This document shows, piece after piece, positions 52,096 to 59,396 of a stretch of DNA of 64,000 bases (the stretch's first letter is position 1; the number at the start of each line of letters is the position of its first letter). Position numbers and translations under genes: made by a program. This DNA comes from Halalkalibacter nanhaiisediminis (GTDB lineage: Bacteria; Bacillota; Bacilli; Bacillales; Bacillaceae_D): assembly GCF_007830185.1 (NCBI RefSeq), contig NZ_VLKZ01000002.1:62001-126000 (forward strand). The letters are read 5' to 3'. Below the pieces are notes generated by a model. That model did not search any database. It was not told the DNA's origin and saw only the letters and a list, made by a program, of their open reading frames with translations.

Positions 52096-52662
52096 CTAAT
52101 ACATACCATACTCTTCCATAAGTGTAAGGTATTCGCGCTCCATTAATTTATGTGACATAATGGCATTTTCGTAATGCACTCTTGCGTTATCGATCTGTAA
52201 GGGATGTGTCGGGGATCTCATATCTCGAAAAATACGTTCTAGCGCATCAATTTCCATAAGAGTACTTAAGTGAACATTGTGGAAGCCTTCAAATGCTCGA
52301 GGTCTTTCAAGATTTATAAAGGCATCCCTTTCGTTTCTAATTGTAGTAAGAATGGATAGCACATCATTAAGATCAGAGGTTGAAAGCTCAGCTCGGTCAA
52401 AATAAGGGCTTAATTGCATCAATAAGGTTGCTGATTGATTTAAATAATAGCCAGCCTCATCTGCATAGTTTTCCAACTGCTCGCTTTTTTGGACACGTCG
52501 TTTATTTTGATCTGTATCATTTGTAAGTATTTTCATACCAGTGGATGTAGCAGATTGCTGTGCTTCTACATCTTCTACAATGTCAGCTTCAGAATCAGCT
52601 CCACAAGCTGTTATAATCACTAAAAGGACCGCTAACCATATTGACAATCTTATGTTCGCCAT
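52096..52662 (-). CDS. lipoprotein of unknown function
   Basis: This 188-residue protein has a signal peptide (MANIRLSIWLAVLLVI) and lipobox ITAC, then an acidic linker and a helical domain (about 65-188), with YLNQSATLLMQLSPYFD, LERPRAFEGFHNVHLSTLMEIDALE and a C-terminal EREYLTLMEEYGMY. ATG 52662 has GGAGGT 9 bases upstream; the longer frame to 52734 has no site. No family recognised. It is convergent with the YhcN-like gene. Confidence 0.68.
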   Translation of the reverse strand: MANIRLSIWLAVLLVIITACGADSEADIVEDVEAQQSATSTGMKILTNDTDQNKRRVQKSEQLENYADEAGYYLNQSATLLMQLSPYFDRAELSTSDLNDVLSILTTIRNERDAFINLERPRAFEGFHNVHLSTLMEIDALERIFRDMRSPTHPLQIDNARVHYENAIMSHKLMEREYLTLMEEYGMY

Positions 52663-52778
52663 GTTTCTCAACCTCCGTTTAAGCATCTTCATGTTAGTAT
52701 GAGAGATTAAGGAAAAAATATACATTAACCCCATGCTTTCTCCGTATAGATAGTAGAAAGGAGATAGGGGGACGTTCT

Positions 52779-52946
52779 ATGATAGTGGTCATAATGGTTA
52801 GCGTCTTTTTCTTACTTTTTCTCAGTGTAATGATGCTCGGTAATCATCTTTCTCATCAATTCGAAAAAACACTGAACAAGCAAGCCGATCAAGAATTGGC
52901 AGATCGTAGTCTACATTTAAATGAAAAACAAGACGAGATGAAATAG
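52779..52946 (+). CDS. small membrane-anchored protein, 55 residues, unknown
   Basis: An N-terminal membrane helix (MIVVIMVSVFFLLFLSVMML) is followed by a charged helical tail rich in Gln, Glu, Asp and Lys that ends KQDEMK. AGGGGG lies 7 bases before ATG 52779, and a strong terminator begins right after the stop. No family recognised, but its isolated unit with its own terminator supports a real gene. Confidence 0.65.
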   Translation: MIVVIMVSVFFLLFLSVMMLGNHLSHQFEKTLNKQADQELADRSLHLNEKQDEMK

Positions 52947-52979
52947 AAAAAACGCGCCAATTGTGTGGCGCGCTTTTTT
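52947..52979. terminator. bidirectional terminator
   Basis: AAAAAACGCGCCA pairs with TGGCGCG and a following run of T. It sits exactly between the small plus-strand gene ending at 52946 and the minus-strand transporter ending at 52981. Confidence 0.9.
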
Positions 52980-52980
52980 A

Positions 52981-53946
52981 TTAAGCTTTTACTTTCCTTT
53001 GATTTACAATTGTTGGTAGATTGGGTGTTCTTACAGAAAAGTAACTGTGCAACATCATGCCAATCATAATTAAAAAGATGCCAAAGAATGCGAGAGAATT
53101 TGGCCATGGGCTTGAAAGTAAAAAGACCTCTCCAAGAATAACCCAAATAATTTGAATCGATAAAGTTGCTTCGACTGCAGCTAAATGCTCTGGTGAGTTG
53201 CGAACAAGGTCTGTCGCAAAGAAAAACAAAATGGTTGCAATAACACCTGAGCTTAAACCAACGAGTAGGCTTTGGATGACTTGATTCATACTTGGTAATC
53301 CGACTGTGGTCAATCCATAAATGGAAAGAACAAACCAATAAGGCAAGCTTGCTAAAGTCATCCCGAGTACACGTTGAAACGTATCAAGTCGATCACTGCA
53401 AAAAGCCATCATCTTTCGGTTTCCTAAAGGATAGGCAAAGCAAGCAACGATAACTGGTAAAAAACCAAGCAAAAGCATCGATAGTGAGACGGATTGAACA
53501 TGTTGAAATTGAATAAGAACAATGCCAATTAATATAATCGAAGAAATAGCTAATGCTTTTAAGGGAATCTTTAGGCGATTCGACTCATGGTCCTTGCTTT
53601 TAAAAAAAGGTGTTAATAAGACACCAGCAATAATGGTGAATTGCCATGTTCCAGCAATAAGCCAGCCAGGACCATATGCTGCGGCAAATGTTAATGGCGC
53701 ATAAAAAAGAACAAAACCAACAAAGCTCCAGATTAACCAAGGTTTTGGGTTACGCTTTAATTCCAGCCACAATTGAATAAAGTTCTTTCTCCATAGAACG
53801 AGGAAGAGGAGAAAGGGGACCATAAAGAAAAAGCGTAAAGATGAACTCCACACCCAGCTACCACCTGATAATTCCATTGAACGATTTAATACAAATGTAA
53901 CGGCAAAAAAAAGTGATGAAAATGTTCCGAGCAAAATTGCTTTCAT
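52981..53946 (-). CDS. EmrE-type multidrug resistance efflux transporter (DMT superfamily)
   Basis: This 321-residue membrane protein has about ten transmembrane helices and is the long multidrug-efflux branch of the DMT superfamily (FFAVTFVLNRSMELSGGSWVWSSSLRFFFM near the start; NSPEHLAAVEATLSIQIIWVILGEV in the second half). ATG 53946 has AGGTGAG 6 bases upstream; the frame continues 37 codons upstream without homology. The substrate is unknown. Confidence 0.8.
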   Translation of the reverse strand: MKAILLGTFSSLFFAVTFVLNRSMELSGGSWVWSSSLRFFFMVPFLLFLVLWRKNFIQLWLELKRNPKPWLIWSFVGFVLFYAPLTFAAAYGPGWLIAGTWQFTIIAGVLLTPFFKSKDHESNRLKIPLKALAISSIILIGIVLIQFQHVQSVSLSMLLLGFLPVIVACFAYPLGNRKMMAFCSDRLDTFQRVLGMTLASLPYWFVLSIYGLTTVGLPSMNQVIQSLLVGLSSGVIATILFFFATDLVRNSPEHLAAVEATLSIQIIWVILGEVFLLSSPWPNSLAFFGIFLIMIGMMLHSYFSVRTPNLPTIVNQRKVKA

Positions 53947-54272
53947 GATTGACTCACCTGTTTCGTTTAATCTTAATTTGGACCATTCTGAATGAAAACA
54001 TTGGATTAGGACATCTCGTCTTAATAGGTGACGATCTTGGAAATAAGTCATATACATCGTATGTTATAGTAAAAAGAATGGAAATGAAAGCAAATTTTCT
54101 TAGTTGAGAAGGTATGGATGAAGAAGTTTGTTTAAATTCGTTATATAAAAGGTATAAAAATGGATGAAGTCTATTTTCAGATAAAGTCTTTTAAGTGTCC
54201 TAATTATTTGCGTAAAAAAGGCATAATTGATTAAAATAGTTGTAAACAGTAGTGGAGAGGACTTATAGACAG

Positions 54273-55139
54273 ATGAAATTAATTGCGATCGATATGGATG
54301 GGACTTTACTAAGTGATGCAAGACAGGTAACCCTTGAGAATGCAAAGGCAGTCAAAGAAGCGCAAGAACAGGGAATTACAGTTGTAGTGGCAACGGGTAG
54401 AGACGAAAGAGAAGCACGAAAGCCACTAAGAGAGGCTGGTCTTACATTGCCAGTTATTAGTGTGAATGGAGCAGAAACACGTGATGAAAATGGGGGAGTA
54501 CTTGCGAATTTCCCATTAGAGAAACAAGAGGTTTTTAACATCATAAATATTTTAAGAGAGCATGATGTTTATTTAGAATTGTACACAAATCATGGTGCTT
54601 ACACAGATCATTATGAGCTAGGCATTCAAGTTGTCATTGATGTGTTAATCTCATCTGGCTCAAAGGACGATATTGAAACAATGCGCGCGATAGCTCGTGA
54701 ACGTTTTGATACTGGTGCAGTGGTCCTAACGAAAAGTTATGAGGAACTGATCGAACAAGAAAATACGGTTTTAATGAAAGTCCTAGCTTTCTCTCAAAAT
54801 GATGTCAATCGAGAGGCGGCAAAACAAGCTTTAATCAATCTTGGTGGTTTAGCGATTAGTGCCTCTGCATCAGATAATATTGAGATTACAAGCATTGAAG
54901 CACAAAAAGGGAAAGCAGTAGCAGCTTTTGCAAAAACAAAGAACATACCAATGGATGAAGTGATGGTCATTGGCGATAGCTTTAATGATATCTCAATGTT
55001 TGAAGTAGCTGCGATTAAAGTCGCAATGGGAAATGCCAATCCAGAAATTAAGGAATTAGCAAGTTTTGTTACGAAAACGAATGAAGAAGATGGAGTGGCT
55101 TTCGCGATTCAACAGTTACTAGCTAATAAGCTGGTATAA
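54273..55139 (+). CDS. Cof-type HAD hydrolase
   Basis: This 288-residue HAD-superfamily phosphatase of the Cof/YidA class acts on sugar phosphates, FMN or similar small phosphates. Motif I is AIDMDGTLLSD, motif II VVATGR, a lysine lies in EAQKGKAVAAFAKT, and motif IV is MVIGDSFNDISMF. A C2B cap lies between motifs II and III (about 85-185). ATG 54273 is the natural start; GGAGAGG is about 12 bases upstream. It is followed 16 bases later by the YbgA-like gene. Confidence 0.9.
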   Translation: MKLIAIDMDGTLLSDARQVTLENAKAVKEAQEQGITVVVATGRDEREARKPLREAGLTLPVISVNGAETRDENGGVLANFPLEKQEVFNIINILREHDVYLELYTNHGAYTDHYELGIQVVIDVLISSGSKDDIETMRAIARERFDTGAVVLTKSYEELIEQENTVLMKVLAFSQNDVNREAAKQALINLGGLAISASASDNIEITSIEAQKGKAVAAFAKTKNIPMDEVMVIGDSFNDISMFEVAAIKVAMGNANPEIKELASFVTKTNEEDGVAFAIQQLLANKLV

Positions 55140-55155
55140 AGAACGAGGTGAAATG

Positions 55156-56127
55156 ATGAGAGCATTTACAAGGCCAAAAATTGTTGTTAGTAAATGTTTA
55201 GGATTTGAAGCCTGTCGTCATAATGGTGCTCAAATTAATGAAGAAATCATGCCGATGCTAGAAAAGTATGTTGATTTTTTTCCCGTTTGTCCAGAAGTTG
55301 AAATTGGCTTAGGAACGCCAAGAGAGGCAATTAGATTAGTAGCAAATGGGGACGAAGATCAATTAATACAACCAAAGTCCAATAGAGATTTGACAACTAC
55401 TATGAACCAATTTGCTGACCGTTTCTTAACTGAAGTAGAAGAAATTGATGGGTTTATTTTAAAAAATCGATCACCAAGCTGTGGCGTAACAGATGCAAAA
55501 GTGTACAATGGTGTTGAAAAAGCACCGGTCGTTCGTACTGGTAGTGGTACGTTCACGAAAAAGGTGGTTCAATTTTTTCCTGAAACGGCACTCGAAGATG
55601 AAGGTCGATTAAAGAACTTTATGATCCGTGAGCATTTTCTAACGAGAATTTTCACAATGGCTGAGTTTCGTGTGATCAAGAAAGATCCAAGTTCATCGAA
55701 GTTAATGGATTTCCATGCTCGAAATAAATATTTGTTTATGGCCTGTCATCAGGATACAATGCGAGAACTTGGTCGTATTACGGCAAATCACGAGAAGAAA
55801 CCAATGACTGAAGTATTTGAACAGTATGAACAAGGACTAAGACAGTTGTTTGCAAGACCAGTATCGGTTGGTGATCATATTAATGTTTGTCAGCATGTAT
55901 TTGGTTATTTTTCGAAGTATTTAACATCAGCTGAAAAAAAGCATTTTCTTCACCTGCTTGATCAATTACGAAAAAAGAAGATGCCTTTAAGCAGTATTCT
56001 TGGGGTTTTACGCTCTTGGTGCTATCGATTTGAAAATAAATACTTATTGCAGCAGAGTTATTTTGAACCTTATCCAGAGGGCTTAGTAGCCATAAGCGAC
56101 TCAGGGAAAGGAAGAGAATTGTCTTAA
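55156..56127 (+). CDS. YbgA-like protein (DUF523-DUF1722 fusion)
   Basis: This 323-residue protein consists of an N-terminal DUF523 domain (about 8-160) with VSKCLGFEACRHNG, FFPVCPEVEIGLGTPREAI and RSPSCGVTDAKVY, fused to a C-terminal DUF1722 helical domain (about 190-310). Conserved cysteines (VSKCLG, PVCPE, PSCGV) suggest a redox or metal centre. The E. coli relative YbgA lies next to photolyase and has been connected to tRNA or stress biology without firm proof. ATG 55156 follows GAGGTG. Confidence 0.83.
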   Translation: MRAFTRPKIVVSKCLGFEACRHNGAQINEEIMPMLEKYVDFFPVCPEVEIGLGTPREAIRLVANGDEDQLIQPKSNRDLTTTMNQFADRFLTEVEEIDGFILKNRSPSCGVTDAKVYNGVEKAPVVRTGSGTFTKKVVQFFPETALEDEGRLKNFMIREHFLTRIFTMAEFRVIKKDPSSSKLMDFHARNKYLFMACHQDTMRELGRITANHEKKPMTEVFEQYEQGLRQLFARPVSVGDHINVCQHVFGYFSKYLTSAEKKHFLHLLDQLRKKKMPLSSILGVLRSWCYRFENKYLLQQSYFEPYPEGLVAISDSGKGRELS

Positions 56128-56145
56128 TCATTAAAATCATTATTT

Positions 56146-56256
56146 AAAAGAATGACTCATAAGGGTCTGACTTTAGTTCATATTAATAAACGCTTATTCT
56201 GCGTTTATTAGTACTGGCACTAGTGGTCAAACTCCTTACTTTGAGTCATTTTTTTT
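56146..56256. repeat. TGACTC/GAGTCA inverted-repeat element, copy C
   Basis: AAAAGAATGACTC (56146-56158) pairs with GAGTCATTTTTTTT (56243-56256). Inside is a second perfect hairpin, TAATAAACGC/GCGTTTATTA (56183-56209). It lies just after the YbgA-like stop and ends in a T-run, so it may terminate transcription. Confidence 0.65.
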
Positions 56257-56292
56257 ATGTTGAAAACAGGTTCTGTATAAACTTCAAAAAAG

Positions 56293-56320
56293 TTAAATAT
56301 TGTATTAATACAATATTTAA
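56293..56320. promoter_or_regulatory. 28-bp perfect AT-rich palindrome, candidate operator
   Basis: The sequence reads the same on both strands for 28 bases; its core is ATTGTATTAATACAAT. It ends 7 bases before the -35 box of the peptide gene. The TTGTA..TACAA symmetry is compatible with a GntR- or TetR-type dimer site, but the regulator is unknown. Confidence 0.75.
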
Positions 56321-56327
56321 AAAAATG

Positions 56328-56356
56328 TTGACTATTATAGTACAGTCGCATATACT
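56328..56356 (+). promoter_or_regulatory. strong SigA-type promoter of the 33-residue peptide gene
   Basis: TTGACT (56328-56333) and TATACT (56351-56356) are separated by an ideal 17 bases. Confidence 0.85.
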
Positions 56357-56411
56357 ATAAACAAGATAAAGAGAAGGAACATTCAACCAATTAAAATCGA
56401 AAGGGTGTTAA

Positions 56412-56513
56412 ATGATGAAAAAAGCACAAACAAACAATGAGAACAATCCGATGGAAGTAAATGAAGAACCGTCAATTCTTGAATCAATTAACGATTACTA
56501 TAGCCGTAACTAG
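56412..56513 (+). CDS. 33-residue peptide, unknown function
   Basis: The product begins MMKKAQTNNENNPMEVNEEP and ends INDYYSRN. It is hydrophilic, has no cysteine and no hydrophobic signal, with a basic start and an acidic middle. AAAGGG lies 6-9 bases before the two adjoining ATG codons (56412 or 56415). A strong promoter with a palindromic candidate operator lies 56 bases upstream, and a perfect 17-bp terminator follows, so this is a complete one-gene unit. I do not recognise the peptide. It could be a regulatory or signalling peptide, a precursor, or a small protein effector. Confidence 0.65.
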   Translation: MMKKAQTNNENNPMEVNEEPSILESINDYYSRN

Positions 56514-56536
56514 TCAAAAGACGTTTCAAACATTTG

Positions 56537-56576
56537 AACAAAAGAAGTTCTTTGATTGTAAAGAACTTCTTTTGTT
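56537..56576 (+). terminator. intrinsic terminator of the peptide gene
   Basis: AACAAAAGAAGTTCTTT pairs perfectly over 17 bp with AAAGAACTTCTTTTGTT around a 6-base loop. Confidence 0.88.
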
Positions 56577-57047
56577 GCATACATGATCTGTTGTGATACA
56601 GGAGTAGTTAAAATAAAATTCAGAAGAAAATGACTTATTCAATGTAATGAATGAGTAGAAGACGAACTTATGTTTGATTTTCTGGTGAGAAATAATTCTT
56701 TATCACTTGCAATTTCAATTTAAATAAGGTATATTTATCTCATCGGTTGTCAATTTTATTAGTGAATAGCACTTTTCATTCACCTGGCGCGGCCAAGGAG
56801 CCGCAAGGATGAACGAGAGGTAGGGCTTTCATTGTTTGGAGATTGATACTCTAGATCCTTGTTTACCAATTATATGATTTGCTCATCAATATGCAACACT
56901 TGAAAAGAGTTCGGTATTCACATGTTATAAGGGATATTCACTCAATTGGTGGTTGATGTTCCTTATAATATGTGAATTTTTATTTACCTCAGATTGTAAA
57001 TATGATTGGCATATTAAGTAAATAATTTTAAGATTGGGGTTTTAAGC
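56577..57047 (+). promoter_or_regulatory. long structured region upstream of the cold-shock gene
   Basis: This 470-base stretch contains no convincing gene. It has a GC-rich fold at 56776-56816 (TTCAT/ATGAA, CCT/AGG, GCGGC/GCCGC), unlike its AT-rich surroundings, followed by GAACGAGAGGTAGGG. A second, long hairpin pairs ATTCACAT-TTATAAGG (56916-56932) with CCTTATAA-ATGTGAAT (56961-56977) and runs into TTTTTATTT, so it looks like an intrinsic terminator or attenuator about 70 bases before the csp start. Either a small RNA ends here or the csp leader is attenuated; cold-shock leaders are known to be long and structured. Confidence 0.5.
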
Positions 57048-57251
57048 ATGACACAAACTGGTACAGTTAAATGGTTCAACGCAGAAAAAGGATTCGGTTT
57101 CATTGAAGTAGAAGGCGGAAACGACGTATTCGTACACTTCAGTGCTATTACTGGCGATGGTTTCAAATCTCTTGACGAAGGTCAATCAGTTGAATTTGAA
57201 ATCGTTGATGGCGACCGTGGACCACAAGCAGCTAACGTTGTAAAACTTTAA
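57048..57251 (+). CDS. cold-shock protein (CspB/CspC type)
   Basis: This 67-residue single cold-shock domain is an OB-fold RNA/DNA chaperone. It has RNP1 KGFGFIEV and RNP2 VFVHFSAI, the start [13 protein letters not shown] and the final [14 protein letters not shown] lies about 10 bases before the ATG. The protein is acidic (many Glu and Asp), as is usual for the family. A long structured region precedes it, and a terminator follows. Confidence 0.96.
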   Translation: MTQTGTVKWFNAEKGFGFIEVEGGNDVFVHFSAITGDGFKSLDEGQSVEFEIVDGDRGPQAANVVKL

Positions 57252-57263
57252 TTTGCTTAATAT

Positions 57264-57298
57264 AAAGGCAGTGTCTCATTTGAGGCATTGCCTTTTTT
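57264..57298 (+). terminator. intrinsic terminator of the cold-shock gene
   Basis: AAAGGCAGTGTCTC pairs, with one mispair and one G-T pair, with GAGGCATTGCCTTT and is followed by TTTT, 12 bases after the stop. Confidence 0.85.
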
Positions 57299-57361
57299 GT
57301 GTTTACTAACTAAATAGATCATTCATGTTACATCTGTGAAAGAAGTAAAATACATCCACTA

Positions 57362-57538
57362 ATGAAAATGAATGAGTATTCTAAAATGGCTAGAGAACCT
57401 GAACCTGATGGTACGGAATTAAAAAATAAAATCGAAATGATGAAGGAAGATAAAGATCAATATATGCGGGAAGCATTTATAAAGGTGTACGTTGAATACC
57501 CAGAAATCCTTGAAAAAGAAATCAATAACTTTATATAG
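57362..57538 (+). CDS. small helical protein, 58 residues, unknown
   Basis: It begins MKMNEYSKMAREPEPDGTEL and ends EKEINNFI, a charged and apparently helical protein with no signal peptide or cysteine. There is no clear ribosome-binding site (only weak AAAGAAG at 57339-57345), so existence is less certain. It is AT-rich like the small genes that follow. Confidence 0.4.
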   Translation: MKMNEYSKMAREPEPDGTELKNKIEMMKEDKDQYMREAFIKVYVEYPEILEKEINNFI

Positions 57539-57764
57539 TAGGACTTCCATATAAGTGTGAATATCCATTTCGCTCATTATATTTTTAAAGCTACTGAAAT
57601 GAATCTTTGAAAATAATGATTATAGTTTTATATAATTATATTATGTTAACAAATTTTGAATTATTTATTCTCATAGTTAAAAAGGATTTGAAGTGAGTAG
57701 AAAAAAGCGTTATAATAAAAATATAGAAGATTGAAAATTCAAAATTATGTGAGAGGTGAACCCA

Positions 57765-57893
57765 TTGGCTATCATTTTAGAAATAAAGAAACAACTTCAA
57801 AAAGAAGGTTGGAAAGAAAGTGACATCACCTCAGAAGTAATCTGTGATCGATTAAACAAGTTGGGTATTCCTTTTGTCGGTTACCACGGTTAG
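57765..57893 (+). CDS. small protein, 42 residues, unknown
   Basis: A TTG start at 57765 follows GAGAGGTGA at about 5-6 bases. The product begins MAIILEIKKQLQKEGWKESD, continues with an amphipathic helix (VICDRLNKLG) and ends PFVGYHG. No family recognised. It is on the same strand as, and 103 bases upstream of, the 145-residue gene. Confidence 0.5.
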   Translation: MAIILEIKKQLQKEGWKESDITSEVICDRLNKLGIPFVGYHG

Positions 57894-57996
57894 AGAAAAT
57901 GAAGCTTTAAGTGAAAATATTTATGTAAGGGCTTACATTATGGTTATTTGTTTATCCAGTTTGCTTTGGCTTGAAAGTGAAAGGAAGGTGAACGAA

Positions 57997-58434
57997 ATGA
58001 AGACAATCAATTTTAGCGATCTATCACTTGAAGTTACAAAAAAGCAATTACATTCAATGGTTGCGACAGTGTTAGAGGGTAATTACCAAATATTTTGGGG
58101 ATTTAGTAAAGGGAAAATGATTCTTAATATTTATAATAAAGATGTTAATAATAAACTTACTTTTATAAGACATAAAGGTTTTCTTGAATTAGTAGATGTT
58201 CATATTTTAAGCCAACCCTTGATTCAAACATTAGATACATGTATAGATTTCTCGGTTAAGGTATATCAGAAATCAGTTGATAATAATAAGACAAAGAAAG
58301 ACTTCATTTATCAAGAAATAGACGATTGTTTATTAGAATTGCACAGACAAAAGAAATTAAATAATGTAACAAATATAGAGAAGCTTAAAATGAAATTAGC
58401 TGAGCTGTATGAAGAATGGCAGGCTTGTCAATAA
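57997..58434 (+). CDS. hypothetical protein, 145 residues, IDEAL-like C-terminus
   Basis: This soluble protein starts MKTINFSDLSLEVTKKQLHS and has an alpha/beta N-terminal part (LEGNYQIFWGFSKGKMIL). Its C-terminal helical pair, IDDCLLELHRQKKL..KLKMKLAELYEEW, loosely resembles the IDEAL domain found in small Bacillus proteins. ATG 57997 has GGAAGGTGA 5 bases upstream; the frame is open back to 57874 but without a site. Function unknown. Confidence 0.6.
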   Translation: MKTINFSDLSLEVTKKQLHSMVATVLEGNYQIFWGFSKGKMILNIYNKDVNNKLTFIRHKGFLELVDVHILSQPLIQTLDTCIDFSVKVYQKSVDNNKTKKDFIYQEIDDCLLELHRQKKLNNVTNIEKLKMKLAELYEEWQACQ

Positions 58435-58571
58435 AAAGGGGAGAGAAGTAGTGAGTGTTCTGCTACTTCTTTTTATTTGTTAAAACGAGGCCATGTACTT
58501 TTTAAGGGTTGTCAGAATTATTTAAATTATTGTTGACGAATATTTAAGTTGCTTATATGATTACTATTAAG

Positions 58572-58592
58572 TTAACTGATTAGTCAGTAAGG
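58572..58592 (+). promoter_or_regulatory. candidate operator upstream of the TetR gene
   Basis: ACTGA-TTAG-TCAGT is an imperfect dyad ending TAGTCAGTAAG, the same 11 bases found in the site at 59320. It lies about 60 bases upstream of the tetR start, a position suited to autoregulation. Confidence 0.5.
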
Positions 58593-58652
58593 TTAAAATG
58601 TTTAAGAAGCTTTGCTAAATCCAATCACGTTCTGAAGACAAAAAGGAGTAAC

Positions 58653-59291
58653 ATGAGTCACACGTACACAAATGAAGACGAATATATTGTAGAAACAACT
58701 GTTAAAGACCAAGAGTTAGTAAAAAAAAGAAGAGCTGAAATCATTGACGTTGCTGTCCAGATTTTTTCAGAAAAAGGCTATCATGCTACAACAACTAAGG
58801 AAATTGCAGATGCTGCTGGTATGAATGTTGGGACAATGTTTCAATATGTGAAAAATAAGCAGGATATTTTATATTTAGTTTGTTGCCATATTCATTCACT
58901 AATTGAACAAGCGTTATTTGCTGTTACAACTGATGATACAGACCCAATGAATATCATCTCAAATGATGTGAAGGCTCTGTATCAAGTAGTGGACCAAGTG
59001 TCAGATTATGTAGTTCTCATGTATCAAGAAACATCGTCATTAGACAAAGCGGCGAGAAGCTCTTTTCTAAGACGTGAACAACGATTATGTAACCATCTAG
59101 AAAAGCAAATTAGAAAAGGGATTGAAGTTGGTTCTTTTAAGGTAAAAAAAGAGTCTGTTTCCCTTATTGCAGAAGATATTCTTGTCCAAGCTCAAATGTG
59201 GGCTTTCCGCAGATGGTCTTTATCGAAAAGATTTAGTTTAGAAGAATATAGCCAAAAAAGAATAGCATTACTAAAAACTCTTTTACAGTAA
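58653..59291 (+). CDS. TetR/AcrR family transcriptional regulator
   Basis: This 212-residue regulator has the TetR N-terminal helix-turn-helix (about 25-70: RAEIIDVAVQIFSEKGYHATTTKEIADAAGMNVGTMFQYVKNKQDIL) and a helical ligand-binding C-terminal domain of the YerO/FadR-like class. AAAAGGAG is 5 bases before the ATG. Matching dyads lie upstream of it and between it and the next gene, so it probably represses itself and the 59397 cluster. A terminator overlaps its stop. Confidence 0.9.
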   Translation: MSHTYTNEDEYIVETTVKDQELVKKRRAEIIDVAVQIFSEKGYHATTTKEIADAAGMNVGTMFQYVKNKQDILYLVCCHIHSLIEQALFAVTTDDTDPMNIISNDVKALYQVVDQVSDYVVLMYQETSSLDKAARSSFLRREQRLCNHLEKQIRKGIEVGSFKVKKESVSLIAEDILVQAQMWAFRRWSLSKRFSLEEYSQKRIALLKTLLQ

Positions 59292-59306
59292 TATGTAAGA
59301 GTTTTT
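59273..59306 (+). terminator. terminator overlapping the tetR stop codon
   Basis: AAAAACTCTTTTACA pairs with TGTAAGAGTTTTT (2-base bulge). The stop at 59289-59291 is within the hairpin. Confidence 0.7.
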
Positions 59307-59319
59307 CATTACATATTTG

Positions 59320-59335
59320 CTGACTAACTAGTCAG
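59320..59335 (+). promoter_or_regulatory. perfect dyad, candidate TetR operator before the HpaB-like gene
   Basis: CTGACTA-AC-TAGTCAG has two perfect 7-bp arms. TAGTCAGTAAG is shared with the site at 58572-58592 upstream of tetR. Confidence 0.6.
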
Positions 59336-59396
59336 TAAGAAGAGGTTTTTTCTAGAAAGATGTAATGAAGCTACAAAAATTAGAGGAGGCATTATG

